NCBI GenBank assembly: GCA_018398815.1
Contig: CM031622.1
Location: forward strand, 14,400,972-14,464,971
DNA: 64,000 nucleotides
Origin: Conus ventricosus
Lineage: Eukaryota; Mollusca; Gastropoda; Neogastropoda; Conidae
Reading direction: 5' to 3'
Position numbers and translations under genes: made by a program. Below are positions 23,103 to 35,415 of the stretch, piece after piece. The notes under the pieces were generated by a model that was given only the letters and a program-made list of their open reading frames with translations, made no database searches and was not told where the DNA came from. Each line of letters begins with the position of its first letter. The first letter of the stretch is position 1.

Positions 23103-26100
23103 TTAAAAGCCGGGTGAGCTGAACTGGTTAGGCAGTCTCTGCAGTGATTCCGGAAACGCAACTATCCAGAAGGCCGAAGGGGGGATTTCCACTTTTTTTT
23201 GGGGGGGGCAGTCAGTTAACCCGTTTCCCCCAGGAAAGAAGTTTTCCCCTGGATTTGGGGGGGGACGGCTCCCAATTCTCTGAGGGTCGGGGCCGTATTT
23301 TGTGTTACCCCCCCTTTGTTCTCCGCCTGTGTCGGTGTTGGGGGCCCAGCCTGAGTGCCGACAACCCCCTACCGGCCAAACTGCCCCCGGTCCGATACCC
23401 GCTAAAGGCCAGTTGGGGGGGACCCCGCTGTTTGCCAACCCGGAGCGCCGCCCCCCCCGAGTTTTGAACCAGCAATGTTGGCTGGGGCCGAAAACTGTTT
23501 TCCTTTTGTTTGGGGTGTGAGCCACAGCTCCTTTTGTGAGATTCGCCCTGTTCAACAGAGACGCTTGGTGTGGTAGTTTTTTTTTTTAAGCCAAAACCCT
23601 CTGAATTTCAAAAAGGGCCCGGGTTTTGGGCCCTTGTTTGCGCTGGGGGGTCGTCTCTTCTTCATTTTGCCCTCTTTTTTACCCTTTTAAACTTTTCTCG
23701 CATCTTCTTTCGTCTCATCGTCGGGGGAAACCCCCGCAGGCAATTATAAAATTTTTTTTGTTTTTAAACCCCTTGGGGGTTTTCTTTTCCCCGACCTTTT
23801 GATTTCTTTTATTTATTATTTTCGTTTTCTGAGGGTGGGGCAGCACAAACAAAAAAGGTGTTTTTTTTGTTGCCGGTGTCAATTTTTCGGGTGAGGGGGT
23901 TTGTTTTTAAAAGTGAAGGGGAAAAGTAAAGATGCTTCCATAATTTTTTTGTGCAAAAGGGGACAGTCAACACTCGCAGACAGCCCCTTTCCCAAAACCC
24001 GGGGAACTTAAACCATAAGCGGGGGATATTTTCGGGAAAAACCCCCGGCTGTCCAAACACGGCTGGGGGGGGAAAAAAAAGACCTTTGAAGTGGGGGGAA
24101 AAAGCTTTCCTTCAAACCTCTTCCCCCCTGCCCCCAAAACCCTTGTTTTTTGGACAACATGTTTCATTTTAAAATTTTTAAAATATCATTTTTACCGTAG
24201 TATAGAAATAAAAGCCGGGGGGCCTTTTGGAGTGAGGGAAAAAGGGGGTTTAAAAAGTGTTTTTTTTCTTATTTGTGTTGGCTTTAATATTATTTTGATC
24301 ATAAAGTGCCCAATGGCGTAAAATCCCCCCAAAAATCAAATTTGAACATTTTCTTGGTTTTTTTTGGTGGTAAACAGCCTGCTAAAAACATTTTTTTTTT
24401 CCCCTTTGATATCTATCCCAAAAGAAAATCTCCAAAGAGTCAATTTTGGGGACGGGAGAAAAAAAAAGGTTTATTTTTCACCTGGTTCAAGAAGTTTGAA
24501 AAAAGAAGAAAAAGGAAGTTTAGTATTTTCACCCCAATAACCAATATGTTTCTAACCGTTTTAAAAAGTTTACGAAGAAAAGAAAATTTTTTGTTGCTTA
24601 TAGCCGGGCCCCAAACCCAAAGGGCCCATCAGGGCAGTCACCAACTTTTTAAAATCAACCCCCAAAGTCAAAAAAAAAAAAAAATTAAAAAAAAAAAAAC
24701 ACCTTTCAAAAAACTCTGTAAATGACCACGGCGGGGGCCCCCAAAATCACAGCGACTGCATTCATTTTCCCCCAACGCTTTCCCTTGTGCCCGGGGCTGG
24801 CCCCCTTAAAAATTTTCAGCCACCACACGGCCGACCTCTGTGTTTTTTTTGGATTTCAGACGGGGAAAACCCATTTTGAAGTTAATTTACGTACGGGGTT
24901 TTTTTTAACTATAAATTTTCTGTATGACAAAAATGGCGCGTGAGAACTTGAGAGTGTGAAAAAAATTTTTGGCATTTCAGCTTCTCTTGTGAGTCCCAAA
25001 ATTTAAATTTTCGTTTTTAAAAACTTTTGACAGAACTTTGGGGCCCCGGCCCGAAAAACCGTGTGCTGTGCGCGCGCTCCGGCTTTTTTTGGGCCCGGCT
25101 GGTAGGCCTAAGCCAAAGCAAAAAAGGCGGGGGAGGGCGAACTTTTTTTTGGGGCCGAAGAAAGGCCAGGCTTTGCCCAAAAACTTTTGTAAAAATAAAA
25201 GTTATTTAAGCATTTGAAAAGGGGCCCGAATTTCCCAAAAAGTTGTATATAAAACATTTTTCTTCATTGTTGCTACATTTTTTTATGTACTATTTTTTGC
25301 AGGGAGAGCAACGAGGCCTAAAATAAAAAAGGGAAACTTTAGGGGAAATAACTTTTACTACAAGCAAAATAATACTAAGATAACAGAAAAAGGTAGAAGG
25401 CAAAACAATAAAAAAGGAATAATTATTAAATTAAAAAAATACTTCTTTTTCCAAACACTCCCTACAAATTTCTATCCCCAAATTTCCCAAATTAAAAGTG
25501 TATTATTTTGTACCTTTTGGGTGTTTTGTGTTTTGTTGTGTGTTGTGTGTGTGTGTGTGTGTGTGTGTTTTGTGTGTGTGGTGTGTGTGTGTGTGCGTGT
25601 GTGTGGTGTGTGCGTGCGGAAAAAGTGTACTTCATTTTAAAAGTGGGGGGGGGGGGGAACGGGGGGGGGGGTGGGCGGGGGTTTTGAGGAGGGGAGAGGG
25701 GAAAAACCAGCAAAACCCCTGTCAGTTTTCACATATTCTGAAAAAACAAGCCGCTATCTGAGGTGTTGGAACACCACGAGACATTTTGCCAAACAAGCCT
25801 TTGTGTTGTTTAAAAAGTGAAGGAACATTTATGGATAAACAAATTTGGATATTGACAAGAACCTTGGCTTTTCCCTTTAAAAGGGGTTCGTGTTTTCCCA
25901 TCTTTTTGGGGTGTGTTTTTGCTTTTGCTTTTGCGTGCTGCGTGCTTTGCGTGCTTGCGTGCTTGTGGTGTTTTGGTGTGGTTTTGTTGTGTGCTTTGGG
26001 GGTGTGTGTTGGGGTGTGTGTGTTGTGTTGTTTTGTGTTTGTGTGTGTGTGTGTGAGTGAGTCAGTGTGTTGTGTGGGGTTTTTGTGTGTGTGTGTGTGT

Positions 26101-27430
26101 GTGATCGGTTTTTTTCTTTTAAAGTCATGCTTCCCGTCAGTTTAAATTTCGCTTCTCTCTCTCTTCTCTCTCTCCCCTTCCTCCTCTCCCTCTCTCTCTT
26201 CTCTCCCCTTCTCTTTCCTCCCCCCCTCCTCTCTCCCTGCCCTCTCTTCTCTCCCTCCCCCCCTTTTCCCCTCCGGCCCCCCCAACCCCCTCAGTTCCGA
26301 ATTTTTTGTGTATTTTGGGTGTGTGTGTGTGTGGGGGTTTTGGGGTTTTTGTGTGTGGTGGGGGTGTTGTTTTGGGTGGGGTGTAAATATCTTTTTTTGT
26401 TCTGTGAAGTAATGCATGCACGTCAGTTTCAGTTCGGTTTCTCCTACCACTTCTTCTCTCTCTCTCCCTCTCTCTCTCTCTCTCTCCTCTCCCCCGCCTC
26501 AAAACCTCGTATGCCGTGTCCCTTTTAAAAAGTTTTTTTTAAGTGTGGGGTGTGTGTTTGGGTGTGTGTGTGTTTTGTGTTTTGAGGGGAAAAAGGGAGG
26601 AGAGGAGAAGTGTGTGTGTTTGTGTGTTGTGAGAGGAGAGAGAGAGAGGGGGAAGAGAGATGGGGGAAAAGGGGAGAGAGAGAGAGAGAGGGGGAGGAGA
26701 GATTGTTCAGTTTTGAGTGCAAGCCATTTCATGTGAAACTTTTCTCTTGATCATGTTTTTATTGATTTTGAATGTACAAACCCTATCTGTGCATTTTCAA
26801 GTTCTTCATATTTGAAAATTTTAATCGGGTCCCCCCTCCCCCCCCTCCACTCTCCTCCCTCTCTCCCCTCTTGCTGTTTTTAAATTGTTTTTTGGTGTGA
26901 AAAAAAGGGTTTACCCAAAGCTTTTCTTTTTCTTTATGTATGTTTTCCCAAATTCAGTCATCCCCCCCCCCCAATCTCTCCCCCCTCCCTAAAGTCAGAC
27001 TCTTTTCTCTCCTTTTCTCCCTCTCTCTCTCTCTCCCCTTCTCATCTTTTTTTGGCATGCGCCCTTTTGAAAAATGTATGTTTTTTTTTCTTCCCTTTTT
27101 AAATTTAAAATTTGGAAATTTTTGCTTTGCAGTGTCTTTTGTAGCTTTTTTTATAAACCCAAACCCTCTTTTAAATTTTCTTTCTTTTTTTCCCCTCTCT
27201 CTCTCTCTCTCCTCTCTCCTCTCTCTTCTCTCCCCTACAGACACAAAAACGCACACACACCCCAACCACCACACCCCACACACACACACAACACATACAC
27301 CCACACACACACACTGATTTTGGGGTTTGCGCATTTTTTTCGTCAAGGCGGCTGGCTTGTTTTTTTTTGGGTTTTTTTCCCCAATTAAACACTGTTTTAA
27401 AAGTTTTTAACCTAAACCCACTTTCTTAAA
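23103..27430. other. Low-quality, homopolymer-inflated sequence with many microsatellites
   Basis: Unusual density of 4-9 base runs of every base, such as GGGGGGG and CCCCCC, with (GT)n at 25540-25615 and 26035-26105 and (TC)n at 26150-26230, 26455-26490 and 27195-27235. Where a clean copy exists elsewhere (LINE tail, 24585 against 33009) the differences are runs replacing mixed bases. Around 23107-23170 it resembles a SINE box A region. No reliable gene can be called. Confidence 0.7.
24585..24725 (-). mobile_element. Damaged copy of the Jockey-type LINE 3' end
   Basis: Matches the tail copy at 32988-33110 in order (TTGCTTATAG, AAAGGGCC, ATCAGGGC, GTCACCA, AAAATCAAC, A-run, AAATGAC) but with many run-type differences. 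Confidence 0.65.
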
Positions 27431-27520
27431 TTGTTAATAATCATAATGAGGGTATTGACGGTAAGTTTCTGCTTTTATGTACATATTGTGAGTGCGCGCG
27501 CATGTGTGCATGCGTGTGCG

Positions 27521-27553
<33 letters not shown>

Positions 27554-27984
27554 TGTGGTGTGCGCGCGCGCGCACGCGTATGCGTTCGTGTATGTGTAAA
27601 ATTAAGACGCTTCTGAACAGATACTTCGTTCCGGCACGCGAAAATAGCTCACAGCGTGTTGTGGACAGAGACAATTCGCTTTTCTCGGTGTACCAGGGCT
27701 TAGCTGTGTGCAGTCGTGTAAATATTGGTCAGCTATAGGCGCGATACAGACACCAAGCAGTGTGTAGTTCGCTATTCTCCACGCTTTCAGTACTAGCGCG
27801 AGAAGCCCCTTCCGCCCTTATCTCCTGCAGCACTCCAGGGTGTCAGCAAGACCGCTAACAGTAACAGACCCAGCTGGTTGGGTGCGCGCGCACAATTTGT
27901 TTCTTCTGCTTTTCCGTCTCACGCTATTGAAGACTTTGACTCAAGCGACTTAATGCAGCAGTCAGAACTGCCGTGGACATCGTC
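27431..27984. other. (GT)n plus unique sequence
   Basis: GT/GC-rich microsatellite at 27490-27590. The remainder is unique, CpG-containing sequence without a convincing ORF. It adjoins the broken 3' end of the LINE. Confidence 0.5.
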
Positions 27985-28805
27985 CAGAAACGTACCAGAA
28001 ACTTCGTTAAAAATCTTTCTTTTCTAAAATCTTAAATCAGATGAAAAATGTTAATTCTCTCTCAAAAACTCGAGGATCACATCAGGCTCTTCATGGACCC
28101 CGCTGTAAAATGTTTATGTCTCACATCGTGCAAGTCCCAACACTCTAAAAGAACATGTTTCATTGTGAGTGGCGCATGACATGGAATGCACCACGGAGCT
28201 TCTTCACTTTTTAAAAAGGGTAAGAATGGGTAAAATACAAGGGCCGGTGTGCAGCCGGCACAAAACCCTTTTTCCTCTTTACGACCCTCCCGACGTAGAT
28301 GGGAGAAGTCCTTAAAGGGTCGGGACGGATCTGAAAGAGTTTGTTACTCGTCTGCGGTTCCAATCCTCCGGCCAGGGGTCTCTCACATAATCTTTAAATT
28401 TTTGGGGTTTCACGTCTGAGCAGGGATATAAATGTTGGACAGTTTCTCTCTTGGCGTTCTTGGCTAAACGACAACCATTTCGTTCCCGCCGATGCCAACA
28501 TGACCGGGAACCAAGCAAGAGTAATTGTAACCGTCCGCCTTCAACTTGCTAAAAAGTTCGAAGAAATGTAAAAGTTCTGGATGCAAAAGGGTTTGGGCGG
28601 CCAGCTATGGCCTCCAAAGCTGACAGCGAATCCGACAGAACCAGAAAGCCCCTTTTCGAAAAATGTGAGATTATCTTCAAGCCAAAACCAGAGCGGTAAG
28701 TTCAGCAAAAGACAGAAGCATCTGAATGAATATGTTCCAACAGTATCTGAGAAGAGCCCCAGGCAGTAGGCTGCACAGGCCACTCCATCTTCAGACTTGG
28801 AACCG

Positions 28806-29410
28806 TCAGTGAAAACTTTTTGACAGGAGGGGAATTGAACAGAGGTCAGAAATACAATGCCTTGTAACGCCAGAGAGCTGGAAACTCTTTGCGAAAAGCT
28901 GCAAGATCGAAACGAATCTCTGGTGTGAAAAGGTCCAGGGAGGTTGATCCGGAAACTTGGAAAAAATCAACACAACTCCTAGGTCTAGACCTGCATTTCG
29001 CACGTGAGGCCGCACACGAAGACCAAACGCGGAATACATTTGGGGTGTTTCAAACTTACTTTGGAACGGGGGGTCAAAGACACAGTCATAGCAGGATTCT
29101 GCGGTTCTGAGAACAGTCGGATATAATAATTCAAAGACAGTTTCAGCCTGCGGTTGGACAGTGAAGGTTCCCCCCGCCTCTGCGTACGGGCTGTACACAG
29201 GTGGTGCGGAAACACTCCAAGACAGAGACGAAGCCCTTGATGGTGATAGGGTCCAAGAGTTTGAGGTAAGACGATCTGCGGAGCCGTACACAGCACAACC
29301 ATAGTCCAGTTTGGAAGGGACCAAGGCTCTGTAGAGGTGCAGCAAAGTTTTCTTATCACGCCCCATCGGTGTGCGCTACGACCCGCAGAATATTCAGTGC
29401 TATCGGGCAA
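28806..29410 (-). pseudogene. Jockey-type LINE ORF2 C-terminal region
   Basis: Reads KTLLHLYRALVPSKLDYGCA and VYGSADR in one frame and HHQGLRLCLGVFP in another, matching the usual thumb and post-RT sequence of Jockey ORF2, followed by SCYDCVFDPPFQSKFE. Split by a frameshift near 29260. Confidence 0.8.
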
Positions 29411-29589
29411 GCAGTTTTGAGGTTTTTGATGTGGCTGAGAAAGTTAGTTTCTGGTCAAAAATGACTCCCAGAAATTTGGCCTTTTTAAAACACTGGAATG
29501 GGAGATTTCCCTACTTGAAGTTCAGGATCTGGAAAAACTGACGGAAATTTAAATGGAAGTGAATACACTGTGTTTTTGTAGCAGAAAAG

Positions 29590-30880
29590 GTGAAACCGTT
29601 TCATCCGCCCACTGAGGATTTTAATCCACGCAAAGCTGGAGCCTGCGCTGGACACTCGGTACAGGCTTCCATTGCGCAGACAGCGAAATCATCCACAAAC
29701 AATGAGCAGTCTGAACCCCTGCTGAACTGTTTTGAACAATGTTTTGATCTTAATACTAAAGAGGCAGGAGACAGAAATGCCCCCTGGGGAAACACCCAAC
29801 TCCTGCTCGGACATCAGAGAGAGGGGTGCCAACCCGACCTGAAACTGTCGTTCTGCCAAAAAAATTTTGAATAAAAAGCGGAAGATGACCTCGAAAACCC
29901 AGATCGGGGAGATCATGAAGTATCCCCCGACTTCCAGGGTATCGAGGCCTTCTCCAAGTCAAAGAAAATTGCCACGCATGCTGTCTATTCAAAAAAGCGT
30001 TCCGAAGTGAGATTCCAGATAAAATCAAATGGTCAACTGTATCCGATGTTTGCGGAAACCACACTGTTCTTTCGCCAAAAGGCCACGGTTTCGAGTTTCC
30101 ACATGAGCCTAGCATTGACCATTCTCCATCAATTTACAGACACAACTGGTCAAAGCTATGGGAGGGTAGTTTGATGGATTAGAAAAAACTTTTCCAGGTT
30201 TGGGAATTGGAATAATGAGGCTTTTCCGCCAAGAAGGGAAAGAAACCAAAGTCCACACAGGGTTTTGTATACCTGTACAGGATGTTCAGACCTATTTCGG
30301 AAGATGTTTCAACATTGATAATGGATTTCATCTATCCTGGAGAGGAATCGCTGCAAGAAAGTAAGGCAGATTTCAGCTTGTTTAACGTGAAAGGAAGATT
30401 GTAAATCTTCCAGTTGTCTGACGAAAAGTTGCAGGTGATTTTTTTTAAGGCTTTGCTTTTGACGAAAGTGGCTGATTTGTTTGAAGAGGAGGAATTCCCT
30501 TTTTAATTTAGAAGCAAGCAGATTAGCAACTGCTTTTTTCCCCCGTTATTAAAGAGTCCGAAAACTTGAGATGGTTCACATGGGACAGGTTTCTTCCTTT
30601 GATTTTCTTAATGATGTTCCACACTTTTTCTTAGAAGTTTCGATGTCAAGCCTGGAGCAGAAGCTTCTCCAGGACCGACGTTTACTGATTTAAAAGGTGT
30701 CTTTATTTAGCACGGAGTTTCTGATGGGCTTTGAGCGTTGGACCCAAGGTCGTTGGTATACCCACGCTGAGCCCGTTTCGAACTTGGAAATTTGTTGGCA
30801 GTCCGAATCGAACCAGGGTGTTTTTGGGGATTTGAAGTTTATCGGGAAAACCCCTGGAATACAGCTTTTCACATTTGATC
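29590..30880 (-). pseudogene. Jockey-type LINE reverse transcriptase (broken)
   Basis: The linker has KTPWFDSDCQ (about 30830-30800), the PWW-like block before the RT. Then TVDHLILSGISLRNAFLNRQ (about 30050-29990), GILHDLPDLGFRGHLPLFIQ (about 29930-29875), FSIKI and the catalytic box read as FVDD (about 29690). The Val in place of the common Ala is acceptable in this clade. Frame changes separate the blocks. Confidence 0.8.
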
Positions 30881-30999
30881 ACAGTGTTAGTCAGAGATTC
30901 AGCTGGGGCCGGACTCTGAAGAAAATCAGTGTCCTGAATTCCTTAGAAATAGTGGCTCAAAGAGATCCCAGTTTGCTTCTAATTTAGATTGGAGAGACA

Positions 31000-31640
31000 A
31001 GACTTTCACTTTTTACGGTTGTAGAAGGACAGGGAAATGGTCACTTCCGTGCAGATCGTCATGGGCAGACCCCTCATAGTCCAGGAAACCCGCGAGGGGT
31101 CACAAACCGACAAATCTAAACACGAAAGTGAACCTGTGGAAGAGTGGAGGTAAGTTGCAGATCCTCGTTCAGACAACACAAAAACCAAATCCGAAAGGAC
31201 ATCCTCAATTAGTAGACCTCTGGATACGTACTGACACTACCCAAAGAGGATGTGACCGTTAAAGTCACCCCAAAAGCAAAAAAGGTCGAGGGAAATTCTC
31301 CTATCAGACTGACAAGGTCCTGACGACAAACCGGACAGAAAGGAGGAAGATAAAGGAAACAGATTGTCCAGTCTTGTGGAGAGTGACTCTCGCAGCTACA
31401 GCCTGAAGGGGGGTAGACAGAGCGACAGGACTATACAGCAAAGTTTTGTGTATGAGAAGGCAACACCGCCCACAGTCCCAAAAAGTGGGTGGTTGTGCAG
31501 GTTTTTGTAAGAAAAATTAAGCCAGAAAAGTAAAGGCTTCTGGCTTTGAATTTGAGTTTCCTGAAGAGCCACGACGGGAAGGTTTTATAGATTGACACAG
31601 GGAAGCTGCAGCTCCTCAAAGTTGGGAAATTTAGTCCACG
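31000..31640 (-). pseudogene. Jockey-type LINE endonuclease domain (broken)
   Basis: Blocks visible over changing frames: LQETQIKARSLYF-like start (about 31560), DLVSLIGEFPSTFFAFG (about 31310-31260), and GSATYLHSSTGSLSCLDLSV (about 31165-31110), the conserved substrate-loop region of Jockey-clade endonucleases. Several stops. Confidence 0.75.
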
Positions 31641-31989
31641 ATATTTCCCAAAGGAATATTTTACTATCCATGGGCAAGGGCAAAAGGAGAGAGATCAGGT
31701 CATCCCTCATCAACATCTGCTGCCAAGGATGAATTTTATTTTAGTTCACTGGACGTGGGCTTCAGACCTGCTGGCAGACTTGCCAACAGTGAAGAAGGTC
31801 TGGATTTGGGAGATGTGGGGTTTCTTCCTCATCTCCACCATCTCCACACTGGGTGGAACTCCCTGCCCGCACGGGGACTGGGCAGAGGGGTTCGAGGCGG
31901 GAGTCTGGTTTTTTTAAAACTGCCCAGCACAATGTTGTAGACTGCAGGCAGTCTGAGGGGGGGCGGATTTTTTGCCTCCACCAGGGCAG

Positions 31990-32562
31990 TCACTTTGGGT
32001 TGGAAGGTGGACCTGCTTCCACCAGAGCTGACAATTCGTCCTCGCAATGTCTTTGAAAAGTGAAGTCATCAGCTGCAGCAACTGACCGAGTGGGAACTGT
32101 GGGAACTGTCTTTACGGCTGAAGCATATGAAGCTGTTGGCGTCTGACTGCCCACAACCTGCTTGCGGGCTTCAAAAAACAAGATCTTCTTTTCTGTTTTA
32201 ATGCGTTGTATAGTGGATTCCTGAATCCAAAGAGGACAGTTTCTTGAAGAGGAGGGATGATCGCCACCGCAGTTAGCACAATGTGCCGGATCTTTACACG
32301 GCCCATCATGAGTCGCCTTGCAGCAAACACCGCACACCTCCTGCCCAGAACAGCAGTCTCTGACATGGCCAAACCTCTGGCATCTGAAGCACCTCAACGG
32401 GACGGAATATACAGCTGAACACGAACATTCAGGTAACCAACTTTGATGACCGGAGGCAGCACAGGGTTGCAGAATGTCAGAAAGAGGGTGTTGGTGGCCA
32501 CTCTCTCTGCAAAGTTTCACGTCCTTTCTTCGAACAGTTCTTTTTTTCAGTAGTTTTTTCAT
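31990..32562 (-). pseudogene. LINE ORF1 (gag-like) with three zinc knuckles
   Basis: A 190-residue open stretch. Knuckle-like motifs: C58-x2-C61-x4-H66-x3-C70, C77-x2-C80-x4-H85-x3-C89, and a looser C95-x2-C98-x3-H102-x6-C109. Followed by KTEKKILFFEARKQV and a Ser/Thr/Ala-rich tail. Such ORF1 proteins coat the element RNA and act with ORF2 in a ribonucleoprotein. The N-terminal half before residue 50 does not look intact. Confidence 0.8.
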
Positions 32563-32570
32563 TAACCCTT

Positions 32571-32943
32571 ACAAACAGTCAGACCTGTGGGTAACAGGGA
32601 AAAAAAAAACTGCCACTACCAAGTGAGTTAACTTCACACTAAAAAAAAAAAACAACCTGCCAGTACAGAGTGAGTTAACTTCACACTTCCGAAATTTAAG
32701 TCACTGAAAAAATCATTTAGACTTTGCAGAAGAAAAATGTCCTCCTGTTACGACAGAATCAATTCAAACTGCTATTGCGTACCTTGGAAAAACGGTGAGA
32801 GAAAGAGGTACTTCGTCTTCCTGCAGCGCACACTCAATCTCTTTCCTCCTGAAATGAAAGTGTTATTTTTGAGTGCGTGCACATATATGCACACACGCAC
32901 ATGCGTACGCACGCATGCACGCACAAACACAAATTCTTACACA

Positions 32944-32987
<44 letters not shown>
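32571..32987. other. LINE 5' flank and (CA)n
   Basis: Two short repeated phrases (GTGAGTTAACTTCACACT, about 32621 and 32669) separated by A-runs, then unique DNA and a pure CA run at about 32950-32987. Confidence 0.6.
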
Positions 32988-32990
<3 letters not shown>

Positions 32991-33241
32991 GATAAGATAA
33001 GATAAGATAATGTTGCTTATAGCCCAGCCGACCGCAAAGGGCCACATCAGGGCTGTCACCACGTTAAAATCAACTCACAAGTCAATTTAAAAAAAAAAAA
33101 AAAAAAAAAAAACTATCACACATCTCTTTAAATGACAACTTAGAAATGCACCAGAAACTTCGTTAAAAATCTTTCTTCCGTAAAATCTTAAATCAGATGA
33201 AAAATGTTAATCTCTCTCAAAAACTCAAGGATCACATCAGG
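32988..33241 (-). mobile_element. 5'-truncated Jockey-type LINE tail copy
   Basis: Minus-strand 3' UTR identical in layout to 28090-27985 (CTTGAGTTTTTGAGAG, TTTTAACGAAGTTTCTGG) and continuing through a T-run, GCCCTTTGCGGTCGGCTGGG, GCTATAAGCAACATTATC and (TTATC)n. Both sides are (CA)n, so it landed in a CA repeat. Confidence 0.85.
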
Positions 33242-33359
33242 CGGGACATCCCACACACACACATACACACATACATAAGACATAATGGCATAATTCAAAA
33301 TAATGACTGAGGAGGAACTTTAAAATACATACTTTAAGTCTGTGTTCAGAAAAGGGACA

Positions 33360-34015
33360 GACATTGCAGAACTACTAGTTCCAGGGAGAGGAATTTGCAT
33401 TCTATTGTAGCTGGAATAGCAGTGATGTTTCTCTCTCCAGAGCTGCATTCTATTGTAGCTGGAATACAAGTGATGTTCCTCTCTCCAGAGCTGAATGAAT
33501 TCTATTACATCTGGAATACAAGTGATGTTCCTCTCTCCGGAGTTGAATTCTATTGTATCTGAAATACAAGTGATGTTCCTCTCTCCGGAGTTGCATTCTA
33601 TTGTATCTGGAATACAAGTGATGTTCCTCTCTCCGGAGTTGCATTCTATTGTACCTGGAATACAAGTGATGTTCCTCTCTCCGGAGTTGCATTCTGTTAT
33701 ATCTGGAATAGAAGTGATGTTCCTCTCTCCGGAGTTGCATTCTGTTATATCTGGAATAGAAGTGATGTTCCTCTCTCTCCGGAGTTGCACTCTGTTATAT
33801 CTGGAATAGAAGTGATGTTCCTCCTCCGGAGTTGCATTCTGTTATATCTGGAATAGAAGTGATGTTCCTCTCTCCGGAGTTGCATTCTGTTATATCTGGA
33901 ATACAAGTGATGTTCCTCTCTCCGGAGTTGCACTCTGTTATATCTGGAATACAAGTGATGTTCCTCTCTCCAGAGTTGCACTCTGCTGTATCTAGAATAG
34001 AAGTAAAGTTCAACT
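33360..34015. repeat. 48-bp minisatellite, about 13 copies
   Basis: Unit tag TGATGTTCCTCTCTCCGGAG; 48 bp gives 16-residue open periods on both strands. It ends about 25 bp from the donor of the GCLC exon, so it lies in that gene's intron. Confidence 0.96.
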
Positions 34016-34041
34016 GATGACTGTTTGCAGCATGGTCAAAC

Positions 34042-34161
34042 CTTCGGCGCATGTTGGCCTCCACCAGGTTGAAGTGAGCCATCAGACCACCGTACGGCTG
34101 GCCTGGAGTGCCCTCCACCATGTAGGCTGCATACTCTGGGTGCCATGCCGATCTGGTCTCT
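34042..34161 (-). CDS. GCLC: GCLC exon, N-terminal catalytic region
   Basis: Glutamate-cysteine ligase catalytic subunit joins glutamate and cysteine using ATP, the rate-limiting first step of glutathione synthesis, in the cytosol with the modifier subunit GCLM. This 120-nt minus-strand exon reads [20 protein letters not shown], then [15 protein letters not shown], equivalent to about residues 90-130 of animal GCLC, including the strongly conserved [10 protein letters not shown] loop. Acceptor TTGCAG/AG at 34162 and donor AAG/GTTTGA at 34042-34037. Neighbouring exons of this part of the protein are not visible nearby. It lies downstream (minus sense) of the C-terminal exons at 62 and 50 kb, so it cannot belong to the same transcript in normal order. 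Confidence 0.9.
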
Positions 34162-34870
34162 CTGCAACATACCGGTTACTATCAAACCACTCTTTATTTG
34201 CATGTATGCAATGCAGGAGAAGACAGATTATAACGATCTTTCAGATGTAGGTAGGCATTACACTTTCATTTGCTTTTGTATCTGCAGGTAAATTTATACT
34301 ATCAAATTGCGCAGATTGACAGATAAGCAAATAGATAGAGACAGGCAGGCAGACAGACACAGACAGACAGATAGACAGACAGACAGATACATACATACAT
34401 GTATTGCATTGCATGCATGGTGAAATTTAACAGAAAAAAAAGGGAAAAAAAGGAATTTAGCGAAGAATTTTCTATGGATCATTATCAAAGTCAAGGCACA
34501 ACAGATAAGATTTTTTTCCCGTTAAAATGAAAAGCAAAACTGACTCTGAAGTAGAAGCATTCGTTCTGATAATAATCAAGTGAAATATTCAGCCTCTACT
34601 CAAATAGTATCACAAGTGGACTGGTTTCCCTTGCTATTCAAAAAAAAAAAAAAAAAGTTTGGCAGCAATTAACTATTTCTTGTTAGGTGACCACACCCAA
34701 GCCCCTTTTAATTTGCCTCACAAACGACTGATCATGTGTGAGTAACAATGCACATTATGGTCTGTTCAAAATCTTAAGTTAGGCATCAACAAAATCATCC
34801 AAGCATTCAAATATTACTTTTCTCTAAAATGAATTGGCCAACACAAGGAGAAAAAAGATTATCTGTGTGT
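34162..34870. other. Intron-like DNA with a GACA/GATA microsatellite
   Basis: GACA/GATA-type tract at about 34315-34402, an A-run near 34640-34656, otherwise unique. No gene seen. Confidence 0.6.
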
Positions 34871-34970
34871 NNNNNNNNNNNNNNNNNNNNNNNNNNNNNN
34901 NNNNNNNNNNNNNNNNNNNNNNNNNNNNNNNNNNNNNNNNNNNNNNNNNNNNNNNNNNNNNNNNNNNNNN
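34871..34970. other. 100-N scaffold gap
   Basis: Exactly 100 Ns, a conventional gap of unknown size. Confidence 0.99.
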
Positions 34971-35111
34971 TCCATTTATAGCAATGCCTGACCCAAAGCC
35001 GGGTGGTCAGACAGATGTTGGGATTGAAACTGACCATGTGATTGAGGACTCTCTGACCACAGTTAGTCTGATCTGCGCTGGTTTTGAACGAAAGGCGAGC
35101 CAGCCTCATAT

Positions 35112-35415
35112 TGCACTTCAGGTCAGCGTGGTGTAGTTAGTATACCTTGTCCCACTATGTACCCGTCAAAATGTCATTATCATCCTTTGCACTTCAGGTC
35201 AGCATGGTTTAGTTAGTATACCTTGTTCCACTACGTATCCATCAAAATGTCATTATCATCCTTTGCACTTCAGGTCAGCGTGGTTTAGTCAGTGTACCTT
35301 GTCCCACTATGTATCCATCAAAATGTCATCATCCTTTGCACTTCAGGTCAGCGTGGTTTAGTTAGTATACCTTGTCCAACTATGTAGCCATCAAAATGTC
35401 ATTATCATCCTAAGT
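35112..35415. repeat. 76-bp minisatellite, four copies
   Basis: Unit tag GCACTTCAGGTCAGCGTGGT, four copies with a few substitutions, one 3-bp loss. Confidence 0.93.

Larger units (their letters stand above)
27985..32570 (-). mobile_element. Jockey-type LINE, nearly full length, degenerate
   Basis: Minus-strand order: ORF1 with zinc knuckles (32562-31990), endonuclease (31640-31000), linker (30880-30690), reverse transcriptase (30115-29590), C-terminal region (29410-28806) and a 3' UTR matching 33120-33241. The main copy lacks the final 130 bp or so (A-run and TTATC tail) seen in the copies at 32988 and 62918. Numerous frameshifts make it non-coding. Confidence 0.9.

Noticed and set aside
23144..23555. 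Open frames of 107 and 150 residues around 23.1-23.5 kb
   Set aside because: They lie in homopolymer-inflated sequence and have Pro/Gly runs from G/C strings; no domain seen.
34042..34161. Treating the 34-kb GCLC exon as part of the same gene model as the 50- and 62-kb exons
   Set aside because: Order on the minus strand would put residues near 90-130 after residues beyond 550.
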